Below, one piece after another: positions 62,176-64,000 of a stretch of 64,000 nucleotides of DNA. The notes under the pieces are model-generated. The model had not been told where the DNA came from, searched no databases, and was given only the letters and a program-made list of their open reading frames with translations. The first letter of the stretch is position 1; each line of letters starts with the position of its first letter. The stretch is from an endosymbiont of Galathealinum brachiosum. GTDB lineage: Bacteria > Pseudomonadota > Gammaproteobacteria > SZUA-229. Both the position numbers and the translations under genes were made by a program. The stretch covers positions 62,001 to 126,000 of the forward strand of contig QFXC01000003.1 of NCBI GenBank assembly GCA_003349885.1, given 5' to 3'.

Positions 62176-63264
62176 ATGGGTGATAAAACAATACTGATTG
62201 TTGATGATGAATCCACTAACTTAACAGTTCTAAACATGACTCTTGACAGTCATTACCGTGTTCGCGCTGCCAATTCGGGCGAACGGGCATTGCAGATTGT
62301 TAATTCAGATCCTCGCCCTGATTTAATACTGCTTGATATTATGATGCCGAAAATGGACGGTTATGCGGTGTTACAGAAATTAAAGTCGGATGAAACGACT
62401 CGTGATATTCCGGTTATTTTCTTTACTGCCATGGATAGTGAAGAAGAGGAAGAAAAAGGTCTGGCCATGGGTGCAGTTGATTATATTACCAAGCCAATCA
62501 AACCAGCAATATTACTTGCCCGTGTTAAAACACACTTAATGCTCAAACAGGCTCAGGATTTTCTCAATGACAAGAATGATTATCTTGAGGCGGAAGTTTC
62601 TCGTCGTATGCAGGAAAATCAACTTATTCAGAATGTGAGTATTCGGGCGCTGGCGCACCTGGCCGAGATTAGAGACCCGGAAACCGGTGACCATATATTA
62701 CGTACCCAGTCATATGTGAAGGTACTGGCAAAACAGTTACAGGGAAATTTTCGCTTTAGCAATACCATTACTGATCATTACATTGAACTATTAACCAAAT
62801 CGGCTCCACTGCATGATATTGGTAAGGTGGGTATTCCGGATAATGTATTGCTTAAACCCGGCTCACTGAATGAAAAAGAGTGGGCCATTATGAAAACCCA
62901 TGCTGAGATGGGTGCACGTGCGATTGAACATGCAGAAAAAGATGTTGATGAGTCGGTTGAATTCCTGGGGTTGGCGAAAGAAATTGCGCATTGGCATCAT
63001 GAACATTGGGACGGTAATGGTTACCCCGATGGACTGGCAGGAAATGATGTGCCATTGTCCGCAAGAATTATGGCACTGGCAGATGTGTTTGATGCACTTA
63101 TAACCGTACGTGTTTACAAACCCGCCATGTCATTTGAAGAAGCCAGAGATATTATTATCGAAGAACGTAATCATCAGTTTGATCCAGACATAACTGATGC
63201 TTTTCTTATTTGCTTCGATGAATTTGTATCAATTGCGCGTAAATATCAAAGTGAAAACCAGTAA
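62176..63264 (+). CDS. Response regulator with HD-GYP c-di-GMP phosphodiesterase domain
   Basis: A 362 aa REC-HD-GYP protein. The receiver has ILIVDDESTNLTVL, phospho-Asp in LILLDIMMPKMDGY and Lys in YITKPIKP. After a linker helix comes the HD-GYP domain: ETGDHILRTQSYV, the HD pair in APLHDIGKVGIPDNVL, HHEHWDGNGYPDGL (GYP) and ALADVFDALIT. All metal and substrate motifs are present, so it should degrade c-di-GMP. It follows the haem MCP with 211 bases between. The cognate kinase is not certain; a sensor-like gene follows at 63315. Confidence 0.96.
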   Translation: MGDKTILIVDDESTNLTVLNMTLDSHYRVRAANSGERALQIVNSDPRPDLILLDIMMPKMDGYAVLQKLKSDETTRDIPVIFFTAMDSEEEEEKGLAMGAVDYITKPIKPAILLARVKTHLMLKQAQDFLNDKNDYLEAEVSRRMQENQLIQNVSIRALAHLAEIRDPETGDHILRTQSYVKVLAKQLQGNFRFSNTITDHYIELLTKSAPLHDIGKVGIPDNVLLKPGSLNEKEWAIMKTHAEMGARAIEHAEKDVDESVEFLGLAKEIAHWHHEHWDGNGYPDGLAGNDVPLSARIMALADVFDALITVRVYKPAMSFEEARDIIIEERNHQFDPDITDAFLICFDEFVSIARKYQSENQ

Positions 63265-63314
63265 TGAGCTGGTATTAAATAAGTCATGAATCAAAAAATA
63301 AAAAATCGAGTCCG

Positions 63315-64000
63315 ATGAAAAAAAATCTATCATTTAACCGAAATACTCGATTACTGGGTTTGTCTGTATTTATTATTCTAATATTAATATTTTTATTGGG
63401 TGTCATATTATCTAAAAAATTATCTGTACGACATGAAACAACCAATATTGCTCAGATGAGAGCTATTGCTTTACTCAAGGCAAATCAAATCAGTGACTGG
63501 ATAGCAGAACATAATCGGGACGCTGAGATGTTAAGAACGTCTAACTTGATCAGTAAAGCTTTATTACAATGGCGCACTACGGGTGATCTTAATGCAAGAG
63601 ATCAAATTATTCAGCGTTTTAAAACATTACAGAAGGTAATGGATTATAAGGAAATACTGGTAATTGATAAACAGGGTAATTCCTTATTTGACACCGCTGA
63701 TCACGGCCACATTTCATCGATATTGAACTCTACTGTACAACGTGTTTTTAATATGCATGAAGTTCAGTTTACCGATTTATATCATGAATACGATGGAACG
63801 AAAGGTCACTTAGAGCTAGGTTTTGTTATTCCTATCGAAGGTGTTACTGATATTGCAGTGGTTATACTGGTTGATAATAATACATTTTTATTTCCGTTTT
63901 TAAAAAACTGGCCATTGCCCAGTGAAAGTGCTGAGACGCTTTTATTTAAACAGCACGGGGAAAATATTCTCTTTTTAAATGAATTACGGCATAAAAGAGA
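63315..64000 (+). CDS. Membrane sensor protein, N-terminal part (3' end outside window)
   Basis: An open frame begins at ATG 63315 and runs past the window end, giving at least 228 residues. It has a basic N-terminus (MKKNLSFNRNTRLLG), one membrane helix (LSVFIILILIFLLGVILS), and then a periplasmic helical segment (ALLKANQISDWIAEHNRDAEML) leading to a Cache/PAS-like region (KEILVIDKQGNSLFDTAD, GHLELGFVIPIEG). This is typical for the sensor half of a histidine kinase or GGDEF/EAL protein. The output domain lies beyond the window. It is 50 bases after the HD-GYP gene and may form a pair with it. Confidence 0.75.
   Translation, partial: MKKNLSFNRNTRLLGLSVFIILILIFLLGVILSKKLSVRHETTNIAQMRAIALLKANQISDWIAEHNRDAEMLRTSNLISKALLQWRTTGDLNARDQIIQRFKTLQKVMDYKEILVIDKQGNSLFDTADHGHISSILNSTVQRVFNMHEVQFTDLYHEYDGTKGHLELGFVIPIEGVTDIAVVILVDNNTFLFPFLKNWPLPSESAETLLFKQHGENILFLNELRHKR

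Overview
The window reads as chromosome of an AT-rich, motile gammaproteobacterium, probably a chemolithoautotrophic sulfur oxidiser. The main evidence is a form II RuBisCO gene (cbbM) with a divergent LysR regulator (cbbR) and downstream activase genes cbbQ and cbbO, a DsrE2-like sulfur carrier protein, a complete chemotaxis operon and many c-di-GMP and two-component proteins. No rRNA, tRNA, CRISPR array, phage or intact insertion sequence was recognised. Assignment below the class level is not justified from this sequence alone.

Layout. 1-301: end of an EAL-domain protein. 423-6210 (+): a compact four-gene unit made of a TonB-dependent receptor, two divergent citrate-synthase-fold proteins that overlap each other, and a glutamine-dependent asparagine synthetase-like amidotransferase. 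It looks like a small-molecule synthesis and uptake unit that I do not recognise. 6245-8110 (-): a stand-alone ThDP enzyme. 8291-18767: mixed housekeeping and stress genes (secreted unknown protein, truncated haemoglobin with a divergent HxlR-type regulator, ispG, NAD-kinase-like protein, M18 aminopeptidase, DUF938 methyltransferase, redoxin, DsrE2, and an NAD-dependent epimerase that appears to start at ATT). 18848-22519 (-): a 1223-residue fusion of an NCS1 transporter, a Cys-rich module, PAS, GGDEF and EAL.

22880-29696: the carbon-fixation region, cbbR (-) divergent from cbbM, then cbbQ, cbbO and two small genes. A repeat-derived spacer separates cbbQ from cbbO. 30118-50112 (+): a roughly 20 kb signalling region that starts with a MerR-type HTH fused to a receiver. 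It continues with a STAS protein, CheA, two related MCPs, CheW, CheR, CheB, CheY, CheD and a membrane MCP-like protein with a CheZ-like D-x-x-x-Q motif. It ends with a receiver protein, two hybrid histidine kinases (one ending in haemerythrin) and a REC-EAL phosphodiesterase.

50151-53918 (-): an OmpR-type two-component pair downstream of two tandem spondin-domain exported proteins. 54155-59015 (-): a five-gene molybdenum hydroxylase operon (2Fe-2S subunit, molybdopterin subunit, XdhC, MobA-like, c-type haem lipoprotein). 59196-64000: an unknown coiled-coil-rich protein, a haem-c MCP, a REC-HD-GYP phosphodiesterase and the beginning of a membrane sensor protein cut by the window end. The genes together suggest a cell that fixes CO2 and couples redox, oxygen and haem sensing to motility and c-di-GMP signalling.
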